From: Ignavibacteria bacterium UBA6688
GTDB lineage: Bacteria; Bacteroidota; Ignavibacteria; UBA10030
NCBI GenBank assembly: GCA_002454845.1
Contig: DKJQ01000174.1
Location: forward strand, 1 to 21,619
Direction: 5' to 3'
Length of the DNA: 21,619 bases
This document shows positions 14,961-21,619 of the stretch, in pieces (positions within the stretch are counted from its first letter, which is position 1; every line of letters begins with the position of its first letter). Position numbers and translations under genes: made by a program. The notes under the pieces were generated by a model. The model saw nothing but the letters and a program-made list of their open reading frames with translations. It did not search any database and had not been told where the DNA came from.

Positions 14961-16193
14961 TCAATATAACAAATACTCGTTGCGGGTCTTCTTAAACTCT
15001 TCCACTCCTGCCTTCCACGTGGCAACAATCTTCTCCGCATCCTCCCCGGCATCGATCCAAAGCCTTGTGTTTGGAGTCCCGGATAAGCGGTCAATAGAGC
15101 CGGCCCGCCACTGGAACTCACCCCGGTAGAGCCGCTTGAGGGTTGAGAGCATGTAGATGGCCGTTCTGATCGGTTCAAACGCGTCCCGGTCCACCACGTT
15201 CACAAAAACGCCGCCACACCGGACCCCTTTGTGCTTCGGGTTCATCGCAGCGCCGGGAATCTCCCTGGGAACAAACTCGATCGGCTCGAAGCGCACACCC
15301 GGAAGGTTAAGGGAATTCAACTCTCCGGCCCACTGTGTTCCGCTGACGTATGGTGCACCGATATACTCGAAAGGCTTTTCCGTCCCCCGGCCTTCGGAGA
15401 GATTCGTTCCTTCAAAAAAACATGTTCCGGGGTACACGGTCGCACTCGCCAGCGTCGGGATGTTCGGTGAAGGCTTCATCCATCTCAACCCCGTCTCATC
15501 AAACCAGTGCGTTCTCTTCCATCCCTCCATCCTAATAACAGTCAGGTTTGCCTTGACGTTGTTCTTGAGCCAGCCTTCACCATTGATAAGTGTGGCAAGC
15601 TCTCCCATCGTCAACCCATGTGCGATCGGGATCGGGTGTAATCCAACGAAGGATTTCAGCGAATCGAGACGGATAAATCCTTCTACCCATGTTCCCCGGA
15701 TCGGGTTGGGTCGGTCGAGAACGATATACGGGATGTTATTCTCTGCCGCCGCTTCCATCGCATGGGACATGGTGCTTTCGTACGTATAGAAGCGTGCGCC
15801 CACATCGAGAATATCAAACACCAACACATCGACCCCCTGAAGCATTTCCGGAGTTGGTTTGTTGATGCGGCCGTACAGCGAGTAAACCTTGACGCCGGTC
15901 CGGGCATCGGTATCGTCCTGGATCTTCGCTCCGGCCGGGGCATCGCCCCGGATGCCATGCTCCGGACCGAACAGGGCAACCAGCTTTACCTCCGGATTCT
16001 GAGCCAGGGCATCCGCGAGGTGGCGGCCGTCCGCAAGGATCGCCGAGTGGTTCGTCACGAGTCCGACGCGCTTCCCTTGAATCAGGGAAAAGTGTTTCTG
16101 GAAAAGAAGGTCTGCTCCGGTCGTTACCTGGGCCCGTAAACTGAAGACGGCACAAATCATGATGGCGAGAAATCCTGGAATCAATCGTTTCAT
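14961..16193 (-). CDS. namZ: Exo-beta-N-acetylmuramidase, NamZ type (DUF1343, GH171)
   Basis: 410 residues. Signal peptide 1-22 (MKRLIPGFLAIMICAVFSLRAQ), so periplasmic or exported. DUF1343 signatures are VGLVTNHSA (43-51), ALFGPEHGIRGDAPAG with E78 in the conserved GPEHG, VDVLVFDILDVGARFYTYESTM, VLDRPNP, WMKPSPNIP and the PGTCFFEGTNLSEGRGTEKPF segment. Known NamZ enzymes release MurNAc from the non-reducing end of MurNAc-GlcNAc and act together with NagZ, which lies next door here. Start: ATG at 16193 has AAGGA 6 bases upstream; the ATG at 16199 directly abuts that site. The gene begins only 53 bp after the Nudix stop, with a terminator between, so expression probably depends on read-through or a promoter inside the Nudix gene. 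Assignment by motif recognition; confidence in family high, in exact activity good. Confidence 0.88.
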   Translation of the reverse strand: MKRLIPGFLAIMICAVFSLRAQVTTGADLLFQKHFSLIQGKRVGLVTNHSAILADGRHLADALAQNPEVKLVALFGPEHGIRGDAPAGAKIQDDTDARTGVKVYSLYGRINKPTPEMLQGVDVLVFDILDVGARFYTYESTMSHAMEAAAENNIPYIVLDRPNPIRGTWVEGFIRLDSLKSFVGLHPIPIAHGLTMGELATLINGEGWLKNNVKANLTVIRMEGWKRTHWFDETGLRWMKPSPNIPTLASATVYPGTCFFEGTNLSEGRGTEKPFEYIGAPYVSGTQWAGELNSLNLPGVRFEPIEFVPREIPGAAMNPKHKGVRCGGVFVNVVDRDAFEPIRTAIYMLSTLKRLYRGEFQWRAGSIDRLSGTPNTRLWIDAGEDAEKIVATWKAGVEEFKKTRNEYLLY

Positions 16194-16209
16194 TGTCATT
16201 CCTTATGAT

Positions 16210-16242
16210 AAAACAAAAAAAAGCTGCATCGAAATGCAGCTT
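16210..16242 (-). terminator. Intrinsic terminator after the Nudix gene
   Basis: AAGCTGCAT (16221-16229) and ATGCAGCTT (16234-16242) form a perfect 9-bp stem with a CGAA loop. On the minus strand it is followed by a T-rich run (complement of 16211-16220). It sits 4 bases past the Nudix stop codon and ends about 5 bases before the namZ ribosome binding site. Confidence 0.85.
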
Positions 16243-16246
16243 CCGG

Positions 16247-16783
16247 TTACAAGAGAGCCGGCCGGGCCAGCATCCAGGCGGCGATTGTCATGCCGTCCCA
16301 GATTTCCCCTGAACGGATCTTTGCATCGATCTCCGCCGGGGTCAGCATCGTTTCTTCAAATTGCTCCGTGGCATCCGGGTCAACCTGTGTCCGCGTCAGC
16401 GATCGGGCGACATACACGCGGCAGATCTCGTTCGTCACGCCATTGTAGGGATTGAACTTTCCCACCAACTGGAGGTCACCTGCTTTCAAACCTGCTTCTT
16501 CGGCTAGCTCCGAGGCCGCCGTCCTGATGTAGTCGCTCCCCGCCTTCACTCCCCCGGAAGGAAACTCCACGCTCTCTTCGTCGCATAAATACCGGTACTG
16601 CTTCACCATCAGGATCCTTCCGTCATCGAACACGGGAACGACCATGCTGGAGCCATTCGTGTGGACATAAAAATATTCCCCCACCTCCCCGCTCGGAAGC
16701 TCAAAGGTGTCCTGTCGGTACACCCACCAGGGGTTCTTGTACAGCTCCTTCTCACCCAACTTTTTCCATTTCGAGATAGCCAT
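16247..16783 (-). CDS. Nudix hydrolase, ADP-ribose pyrophosphatase-like
   Basis: 178 residues, cytoplasmic. The start MAISKWKKLGEKELY is normal for ADP-ribose pyrophosphatase-type Nudix proteins, and GAGGG lies about 11 bases upstream; the longer open frame to 16987 overlaps the NDK gene and is not real. VVPVFDDGRILMVKQYRY precedes a Nudix box of the form G-x5-S-x7-SELAEEAGL: the two core glutamates are kept, but the first Glu and the Arg of the standard GX5EX7REUXEEXGU box are both Ser. After it comes FNPYNGVTNEICRVYVA, a segment typical of this subgroup. Probable role: hydrolysis of ADP-ribose, a nucleotide-sugar or a similar nucleoside diphosphate. It lies 55 bp after NDK, probably in one transcript, and is followed by a clear terminator. 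Substrate unresolved. Confidence 0.85.
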   Translation of the reverse strand: MAISKWKKLGEKELYKNPWWVYRQDTFELPSGEVGEYFYVHTNGSSMVVPVFDDGRILMVKQYRYLCDEESVEFPSGGVKAGSDYIRTAASELAEEAGLKAGDLQLVGKFNPYNGVTNEICRVYVARSLTRTQVDPDATEQFEETMLTPAEIDAKIRSGEIWDGMTIAAWMLARPALL

Positions 16784-16838
16784 GCAGACATCAACCCTCA
16801 AAGGAACCTTGAAACCACCGTGGATGGTAACGACTTTC

Positions 16839-17258
16839 TCACACCAGATCCGCCCCGGAGAAAAAGAACCCGATCTCGATCTTCCCATTCTCCTGGGAAT
16901 CCGAGCCGTGGACGATGTTCTCCCCTTTGCTGTCGGCAAAGAGCTTCCGGATGGTCCCCTCGGCTGCTTCCTTCGGATCGGTCGCACCGATCAACGTCCG
17001 AAACTCGGCAACGCCATTCTCCCTCTCCAGCGCAAGGGGGACACAGGGTCCGCTGGACATAAACCCAACCAGTTCATCGTAAAAGGGTCGACCTTTATGC
17101 ACCGCATAAAATTCCCCTGCAGTTTCCCGCGTGAGGCGGAGTTGCCTCATTCCGAGGATCTTGAAACCGGCTTTTTGAATGTGGGCGATGACTTCTCCCT
17201 GGAGGTTTTTGCGGATGCAATCGGGTTTAAGAATTGCCAGCGTTCGTTCTACTGCCAT
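16839..17258 (-). CDS. ndk: Nucleoside diphosphate kinase
   Basis: 139 residues, the normal size. It exchanges the gamma-phosphate between NTPs and NDPs through a phospho-histidine. MAVERTLAILKPDCIRKNLQGEV is the classic N-terminus; KAGFKILGMRQLRLT, FYAVHKGRPFYDELVGFMSSGPCVPLALE, LIGATDPKEAAEGTIRK and the active-site NIVHGSDS follow in order. Start: ATG at 17256-17258 with AAAGGAG about 10 bases upstream. An in-frame GTG at 17297 would add 13 residues but has no such site. It precedes the Nudix gene by 55 bp on the same strand, so the two are likely co-transcribed. A housekeeping gene. Confidence 0.96.
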   Translation of the reverse strand: MAVERTLAILKPDCIRKNLQGEVIAHIQKAGFKILGMRQLRLTRETAGEFYAVHKGRPFYDELVGFMSSGPCVPLALERENGVAEFRTLIGATDPKEAAEGTIRKLFADSKGENIVHGSDSQENGKIEIGFFFSGADLV

Positions 17259-17391
17259 TACAACGGTACTCCTTTCAACAAGGTTTTTATTTTCCACTCA
17301 CTCAGTTTTTTTGCCCGCTAATCTCCGCGAATCTGCACGAAACCATGGAACATTCCCAGAAGCAGTCTCAAAAACCCTCTTGATTTTTTTG

Positions 17392-17427
17392 CCACAAAAA
17401 TGCACAGAAAACACAAAGAAAAGAAAG
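17392..17427. repeat. Degenerate CACAAA-type short repeat
   Basis: Successive CACAAAAA, CACAGAAAA, CACAAAGAAAAG words at roughly 8-10-bp spacing. Similar arrays occur between genes in many environmental genomes. No function can be assigned from the sequence. Confidence 0.5.
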
Positions 17428-17456
17428 AACTCTGGGCATTCAAAAGAGCACGGTTC

Positions 17457-17481
17457 CAAAAAGTAACGTGCTCACGCACGT
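17457..17481 (-). terminator. Likely terminator of the HerA-like gene
   Basis: ACGTGC (17466-17471) pairs with GCACGT (17476-17481) around a four-base loop. On the minus strand the stem is followed by TTACTTTTTGG. The stem is short, but the T-run and its place about 110 bp past the stop at 17593 fit. Confidence 0.5.
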
Positions 17482-17592
17482 ATTGTTGTACGCCTCCGGC
17501 TGGCCAATTCGTTTTTTGAGATGACTGCTAGTTGATTTGCGAAGATTCGTGGGTTACTCTTCCATGATATTCGTTTGAATCCTGTCCTGGCT

Positions 17593-19197
17593 TCAGGCCC
17601 TGTGCTGGCTCCACCATCGCTCCATGACGTCGTCCGGCTCTGTGGCGACCCCTTTTTGCTTCCATTTATCGAAGAAGAAGATATCCGAACTCAGAGGCTC
17701 CGGGTTGGGCATATCGACCTGGACGCGCATCGGCATCGGCGCGGAGTCCCCGATGATGAGCGCTTCCCCCTGGCGGAGGGTCGGGATCACAGCGTCGAGT
17801 CCGCTGAACGTGTCCGGAACGAGCCGGCGAATGTAGGCCTGATCGACCGGGTTCAGCAAGCGGAGGATGACGAAGTTGCTGCATTGCGAAAGGATTGTCT
17901 CGGAGATTTCCGATGGCCGTTGACTCACGATCATGCAACTCACCCCGTACTTGCGCCCTTCTTTCGCGATTCGCTCCACCGTGAGGCGTGCGGCCGTTGA
18001 TCCTTTCGTATTGGGCGAAAGATAATTATGTGCCTCTTCGAACACCAGGAGGATGGGGAGGTCACGGCGGTTCGGGTTCCAGAAATTAAAGTCGAACGCA
18101 ATGCGGGCAATGAGCGCGACGATCGTATTAACGATGTCGAACGGGATCGCGCTCATGTCCATGATGGTGATCTTCGACTTGCCGTCCAGGCCGAAGATCA
18201 GCGTCAGAAGACCCTTGATCGAATCGGTCTCGACGCACAGCTTCGGCTTGAACATGAATGCATAGCGCGGGTCGTTGATGCGGCTGTTCAGGCGTGTGAG
18301 GAACCGTGAGAATTTTCCGTAGTACGGACCTTCCTTCCCTCCTCCGACCCCCTGGCCTTTCTCCGTATCCATAAACTGCATCTTTGCCCGCACTTCGTTG
18401 ATGTCGTAAAAGACAGGGGAATCGACCGTGATGAAATTTGCCAGGCGGGGGTTCTTGGACTTCTTCGAGGCAAAGACCAGGTCCTGCAACACCGACGCCT
18501 GCGTGCTCGCATTGTCGTCCCGCTGGTCGATCAGCATCTCCACCACCTCCTCGAAATTCATAAGCCAGTACGGCAACTCCAGCGCGGCGATATCAAAATG
18601 TTGACACCCCTCCGGAAACGCATGTTTATACTCGTCGTGCACATCGAGGATGACGATGTTCGTGTCCGGGAATGAGGCCACCTTCTGCAGGATCGAGGAC
18701 ACCGTGCAGGATTTTCCCGCGCCGCTCGATCCCAGCACCGCGAGGTGCTTCCCGAAGAATTTGTTCGGATCAAGATACGCCCGCTCGCTTTCAAACATGG
18801 AAAGCTGGCCGATGGAGAAGTTGAACTTCTGGTACGTGGAGAACGCCACCTTGAGGTCCTTGTCCTCCAGCAGGTAAACCGGCATATCCACGGTCGGAAG
18901 GATCGAAACGCCACTCTCGAACTTCCCCTTTTTGAGGGTGCCGATCAACGTAACGCTCATCTGGTAGCGCTGGACAGTTTTCTCCCCTTCATGAATATCC
19001 CCCTTCTTGAACTCCGAGACGATGCCGAGGATGAGGATATTCCCCACCGGGATCAGGACGTACGTGCCGATTTGGCCGATGAAATACGTCTTGTTGCCGA
19101 TCTTTTTCACAAGCGAAGTGATTTCCGCATCAACGACGATAGAGACGAATGACCCCGTCACCTCTCGGATAACGCCGATGTGTTTTTCTTCCCACAT
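17593..19197 (-). CDS. HerA-like (DUF87) hexameric ATPase / DNA translocase
   Basis: 534 residues. N-terminal HAS-barrel about 1-60 (IGVIREVTGSFVSIVVD), then an FtsK/HerA-type RecA ATPase core: Walker A GSSGAGKS (156-163), a following ILDVHDEY strand (183-190), and Walker B ILLVFEEAHNYLS (382-394) with paired glutamates, then RIAKEGRKYGVSCMIVSQRPSE (409-430) with likely arginine-finger and sensor residues. Such proteins pump or unwind DNA. In archaea the partner is NurA, and in bacteria many HerA proteins pair with SIR2 or other nucleases in phage defence. Neither partner is next to it here; it lies 84 bp after sucD on the same strand. Start: ATG with GAGGT about 9 bases upstream. ATPase family certain, role unknown. 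Confidence 0.9.
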   Translation of the reverse strand: MWEEKHIGVIREVTGSFVSIVVDAEITSLVKKIGNKTYFIGQIGTYVLIPVGNILILGIVSEFKKGDIHEGEKTVQRYQMSVTLIGTLKKGKFESGVSILPTVDMPVYLLEDKDLKVAFSTYQKFNFSIGQLSMFESERAYLDPNKFFGKHLAVLGSSGAGKSCTVSSILQKVASFPDTNIVILDVHDEYKHAFPEGCQHFDIAALELPYWLMNFEEVVEMLIDQRDDNASTQASVLQDLVFASKKSKNPRLANFITVDSPVFYDINEVRAKMQFMDTEKGQGVGGGKEGPYYGKFSRFLTRLNSRINDPRYAFMFKPKLCVETDSIKGLLTLIFGLDGKSKITIMDMSAIPFDIVNTIVALIARIAFDFNFWNPNRRDLPILLVFEEAHNYLSPNTKGSTAARLTVERIAKEGRKYGVSCMIVSQRPSEISETILSQCSNFVILRLLNPVDQAYIRRLVPDTFSGLDAVIPTLRQGEALIIGDSAPMPMRVQVDMPNPEPLSSDIFFFDKWKQKGVATEPDDVMERWWSQHRA

Positions 19198-19281
19198 AAG
19201 TTGGACCTCTTTCGTTTCCCGAGCTTACGGAATAAGATCTGCACCCAGGTTGATTCCCGGCACACGTTTCGGGACAGTTCC

Positions 19282-20313
19282 CTAGCGCTTCTTTGCCTTC
19301 AAGGTTGCCGCTTTCTTTTTGGAGGCGGGCATCCCGGCAGACCTTGCGGAAGCCTTTTTTACGTTTTTTGAAGCACCAAGCTTCATTTTTCCGCGGGAGG
19401 ATCTCCCCTTTTTGGAGGCCTTCAACACCCGCTCCATCGTTTCGCCGATGAGGGCGGGACTTTCAACGACGTGGATACCGGCAACCCGCATGGCTTCAAA
19501 TTTCTCCGCAGCGGTCCCCTTGCCCCCGGAGATGATCGCCCCGGCATGTCCCATCCGACGCCCCGGAGGCGCCGTCTGCCCTGCGATGAACCCAACCACC
19601 GGCTTCTTGACATATTTCTTAATGTACTCGGCAGCTTCCTCCTCGGCCGTTCCGCCGATTTCGCCGATCATGATGATGGCATCGGTGTCAGGATCTTCGT
19701 TAAAGAGCTTCACTGCATCGATGAACCGTGTTCCGATCACCGGGTCGCCGCCAATGCCGATGCACGTCGATTGCCCGATGCCGCGCTCCGTCAGCTGCCA
19801 GACCGCTTCGTAGGTCAAGGTTCCGCTCCTCGAGATCAATCCAACGCGTCCCGGCTTATGGATGAAGCCCGGCATGATGCCGATTTTCGCCTCACCGGGT
19901 GTGATGATGCCGGGACAGTTCGGGCCGATCATCCGGACCCCTTTCACCTTCAGGTATTCATATACTTTAACCATATCGTTGGCCGGGATGCCCTCGGTGA
20001 TGGTCACTACCAACGCCACACCCGCATCGGCTGCCTCCATGATAGCATCCGCGGCGAAAGCGGCCGGGACAAAAATAATCGAAACGTTTGCTTTCTCCTT
20101 CATCACAGCCTCGCTTACGGTGTTATAAACCGGAACCGGGCGGGGGAGCTTGTCCTTTTCGTTCCCCTGGTACATCGTCCCTCCCTTTCCGGGAGTGACG
20201 CCTGCGACGACGTTGGTACCGTATTCGATCATCTGTTTCGTATGAAAGGTCCCCTCGCCGCCGGTGATGCCTTGCACGACGAGCCGTGTGTTGCTATTGA
20301 CGAGTACGCTCAT
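19282..20313 (-). CDS. sucD: Succinyl-CoA ligase (ADP-forming), alpha subunit, with basic C-terminal tail
   Basis: 343 residues. The SucD core covers about 1-298: VVQGITGGEGTFHTKQM (12-28) for CoA/phosphate contact, TEGIP (106-110), GPNCPGIITPGE, SRSGTLTYEA and the phospho-histidine loop GRRMGHAGAIISGG with H256. It makes succinyl phosphate and succinyl-CoA with SucC in the TCA cycle. After ERVLKASKK (about residue 300) comes an added tail to 343, built almost only of Lys, Arg, Ser, Ala and Gly, like histone-H1-type or HU-type basic tails; ordinary SucD ends at about 290-300. sucC is not adjacent. It lies 32 bp after gatA on the same strand and 84 bp before the HerA-like gene. The ribosome binding site is weak (GAGAG). 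Confidence 0.95.
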   Translation of the reverse strand: MSVLVNSNTRLVVQGITGGEGTFHTKQMIEYGTNVVAGVTPGKGGTMYQGNEKDKLPRPVPVYNTVSEAVMKEKANVSIIFVPAAFAADAIMEAADAGVALVVTITEGIPANDMVKVYEYLKVKGVRMIGPNCPGIITPGEAKIGIMPGFIHKPGRVGLISRSGTLTYEAVWQLTERGIGQSTCIGIGGDPVIGTRFIDAVKLFNEDPDTDAIIMIGEIGGTAEEEAAEYIKKYVKKPVVGFIAGQTAPPGRRMGHAGAIISGGKGTAAEKFEAMRVAGIHVVESPALIGETMERVLKASKKGRSSRGKMKLGASKNVKKASARSAGMPASKKKAATLKAKKR

Positions 20314-20345
20314 GGAAGTAACTCTCAGTGTAAAGCGTTCAACTG

Positions 20346-21619
20346 TTAGTGGATTGTTTCCAGGAAGTCTGCAACCTTGAGAACGGTCGTTTCATCGAAC
20401 TGTCTCCCGAGAATTTGCAGACCGATGGGAAGACCTTTCTTGTCCGTTCCACACGGGATGCTGATACCGGGGATGCCCGCCAGATTCGCGGATGTGGTAA
20501 AAACATCCGACAGGTACATTTGCAGCGGATCGCTCGACTTTTCACCGGCACGGAAGGACGTACTCGGCGTTGTCGGGGTGATCAGGCAATCGACATTCTT
20601 GAAAGCCTCGAAAAAATCGTTTTGGATCAGGCGCCGCACTTTTTGTCCCTTCCGATAATACGCGTCGTAGTAACCCGCCGAAAGGACATACGTGCCGAGC
20701 ATGATCCTGCGCTTCACCTCCGGGCCGAAACCCAGACTGCGGGATTTCACGTACATCTCTGTCAGATCCTTCGCCCCCTCTGCACGGAAGCCGTACCTTA
20801 CTCCGTCATAGCGCGCGAGGTTGGAGGAGGCCTCGGCCGTTGCCAGAATGTAATAGGTGGCGATCGTGTACTCCGTGTGCGGCAGACTGACTTCCCGGAC
20901 GATAGCGCCCTGAGAACGAAGGGTATCGAGTTTTCGTTCAATCGCGGCGCGGATCTCCGGATCGAGTGCGTCCGTGAAATACTCCCCCGGTATCCCTATC
21001 CGCAGTCCTTTCACCTCCCTGTTCAGGGAAGCGCTGTAATCGGGAACCGGGATGTTGACGGAGGTTGAATCTGCCGGATCGTGTCCCGCAATCACGCCCA
21101 GAACACGGGCGGCATCCCTGGTATTCAGTGCAAAGGGACCGATGGAGTCGAATGAGGAAGCAAACGCGACCAATCCAAACCGTGAGACGCGCCCGTACGT
21201 CGGCTTCAACCCGACAACACCGGTAAAGGCTGCCGGTTGGCGGATGGAACCGCCTGTATCCGACCCCAGGGAGGTGGTCGAGATCCCGGCCTTCACGGCG
21301 ACCGCCGATCCTCCGCTCGATCCGCCAGGGACGCGGGATTCATCCTGGGGAAGCTTGACGCGGCCAAACGCGGAGTTCTCCGTGGAGGAGCCCATTGCGA
21401 ACTCATCCATATTCGTCTTGCCGAGAAGAATGGCATCGGCCGCGCGGAGCCGTGCAACAACGGTGGCATCGTAGGGAGAAACAAAGTTCTCGAGAATCTT
21501 CGAGCCGCACGTGACTCTTTCACCTGCCAGGCAGAGTACATCTTTGATCGTCATGACCATCCCCGCCAGGGGGCCTGCCGTGCCTGCGGAAAGCTTCTTG
21601 TCAACGGCGCGGGCCTGAT
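20346..21619 (-). CDS. gatA: Aspartyl/glutamyl-tRNA amidotransferase subunit A, N-terminus off the edge
   Basis: Partial gene: the frame is open to the window end, where QARAVDKKLSAGTAGPLAGM precedes MVMTIKD, so the ATG at 21558-21560 is internal and the start lies beyond 21619. Amidase-signature residues are present: Lys in TIKDV, the GGSSGGSAVAVKAG segment, and GSDTGGSIRQPA with the Ser nucleophile, giving the Ser-cisSer-Lys triad. The tail (TTPSTSFRAGEK, IPGISIPCG, LPIGLQILG) ends normally at TAA 20346-20348. GatA supplies ammonia from glutamine for converting Glu-tRNA(Gln) or Asp-tRNA(Asn) in the GatCAB complex. Its presence implies indirect charging of at least one amide tRNA in this organism. 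sucD follows by 32 bp. Confidence 0.96.
   Translation of the reverse strand, partial: QARAVDKKLSAGTAGPLAGMVMTIKDVLCLAGERVTCGSKILENFVSPYDATVVARLRAADAILLGKTNMDEFAMGSSTENSAFGRVKLPQDESRVPGGSSGGSAVAVKAGISTTSLGSDTGGSIRQPAAFTGVVGLKPTYGRVSRFGLVAFASSFDSIGPFALNTRDAARVLGVIAGHDPADSTSVNIPVPDYSASLNREVKGLRIGIPGEYFTDALDPEIRAAIERKLDTLRSQGAIVREVSLPHTEYTIATYYILATAEASSNLARYDGVRYGFRAEGAKDLTEMYVKSRSLGFGPEVKRRIMLGTYVLSAGYYDAYYRKGQKVRRLIQNDFFEAFKNVDCLITPTTPSTSFRAGEKSSDPLQMYLSDVFTTSANLAGIPGISIPCGTDKKGLPIGLQILGRQFDETTVLKVADFLETIH

Larger units (their letters stand above)
17259..17592. other. Intergenic region with short-period repeats, between HerA-like gene and ndk
   Basis: 334 bp without a credible gene. It holds AATCTCCGCGAATCTGCACGA (17320-17340 approximately), related to the array upstream of 363; a degenerate CACAAA-type run at 17392-17427; the terminator hairpin at 17457-17481; and GATTTGCGAAGATTCGTGGG (17534-17553), whose complement again carries ACGAATCT and GCAAATC words. 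The ndk promoter should lie here, but I see no convincing boxes. Confidence 0.6.

Noticed and set aside
16784..16987. N-terminal extension of the Nudix frame
   Set aside because: It overlaps the ndk coding region. The internal ATG at 16783 has a ribosome binding site and matches the family N-terminus.
17593..20313. HerA-centred phage defence island
   Set aside because: Neighbours are sucD, gatA and ndk, all housekeeping. No nuclease, SIR2, methylase or integrase is visible, so a defence label is not supported.
1..21619. tRNA, rRNA, insertion sequences and CRISPR arrays
   Set aside because: No cloverleaf-like sequence, rRNA segment, transposase frame or regular repeat-spacer array was recognised on either strand by eye. 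A tRNAscan/Rfam search would settle small RNAs.

Overview
The window looks like chromosomal DNA of a Gram-negative member of the Bacteroidota/Ignavibacteriota/Chlorobiota group. The main evidence is a secreted protein (6736-8481) that ends in a type IX secretion (T9SS) sorting domain with a YPNPFNPST motif, a large TonB-dependent receptor with a carboxypeptidase-regulatory-like N-terminal domain, and an AmpG-like permease. An Ignavibacteria-like lineage is my best guess. It is inferred from protein style, not from a marker-gene comparison.

Layout. 1-362 is a duplicated, decayed stretch: a 92-bp exact direct repeat 246 bp apart, the C-terminal fragment of a GxxExxY-type protein, and 9-10-bp periodic AATCYGYG repeats that run up to the ribosome binding site of a cystathionine gamma-synthase/lyase gene (363-1502, +). 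From 12873 leftwards to 1515 everything is on the minus strand: a ROK-family regulator, a TonB-dependent receptor, a T9SS-exported protein, a broken T9SS tail, a GHL10-like glycoside hydrolase, an AmpG-like MFS permease and a GH94 phosphorylase that most resembles N,N'-diacetylchitobiose phosphorylase. Facing away from the ROK gene is a NagZ-type GH3 N-acetylglucosaminidase (13217-14896, +). It converges on a DUF1343/NamZ-type exo-N-acetylmuramidase (14961-16193, -). NamZ lies at the end of a likely NDK-Nudix-NamZ transcription unit. After a 334-bp repeat-containing gap come a solitary HerA-like ATPase, a succinyl-CoA ligase alpha subunit with an unusual Lys-rich tail, and gatA, which runs off the right edge.

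How the genes could work together. NagZ and NamZ carry export signals and would split GlcNAc/MurNAc disaccharides or chains in the periplasm. The GHL10-like protein may cut longer glycan. The AmpG-like permease could bring in an amino-sugar disaccharide, and the signal-less GH94 enzyme could phosphorolyse it in the cytoplasm. The ROK protein is the obvious candidate sensor. Its near-consensus promoter has its -10 box inside an 8+8-bp inverted repeat. I read 1.5-16.2 kb as an amino-sugar (peptidoglycan or chitin) salvage locus with a phosphorolytic step. The protein families are well supported; the combined pathway is inference.
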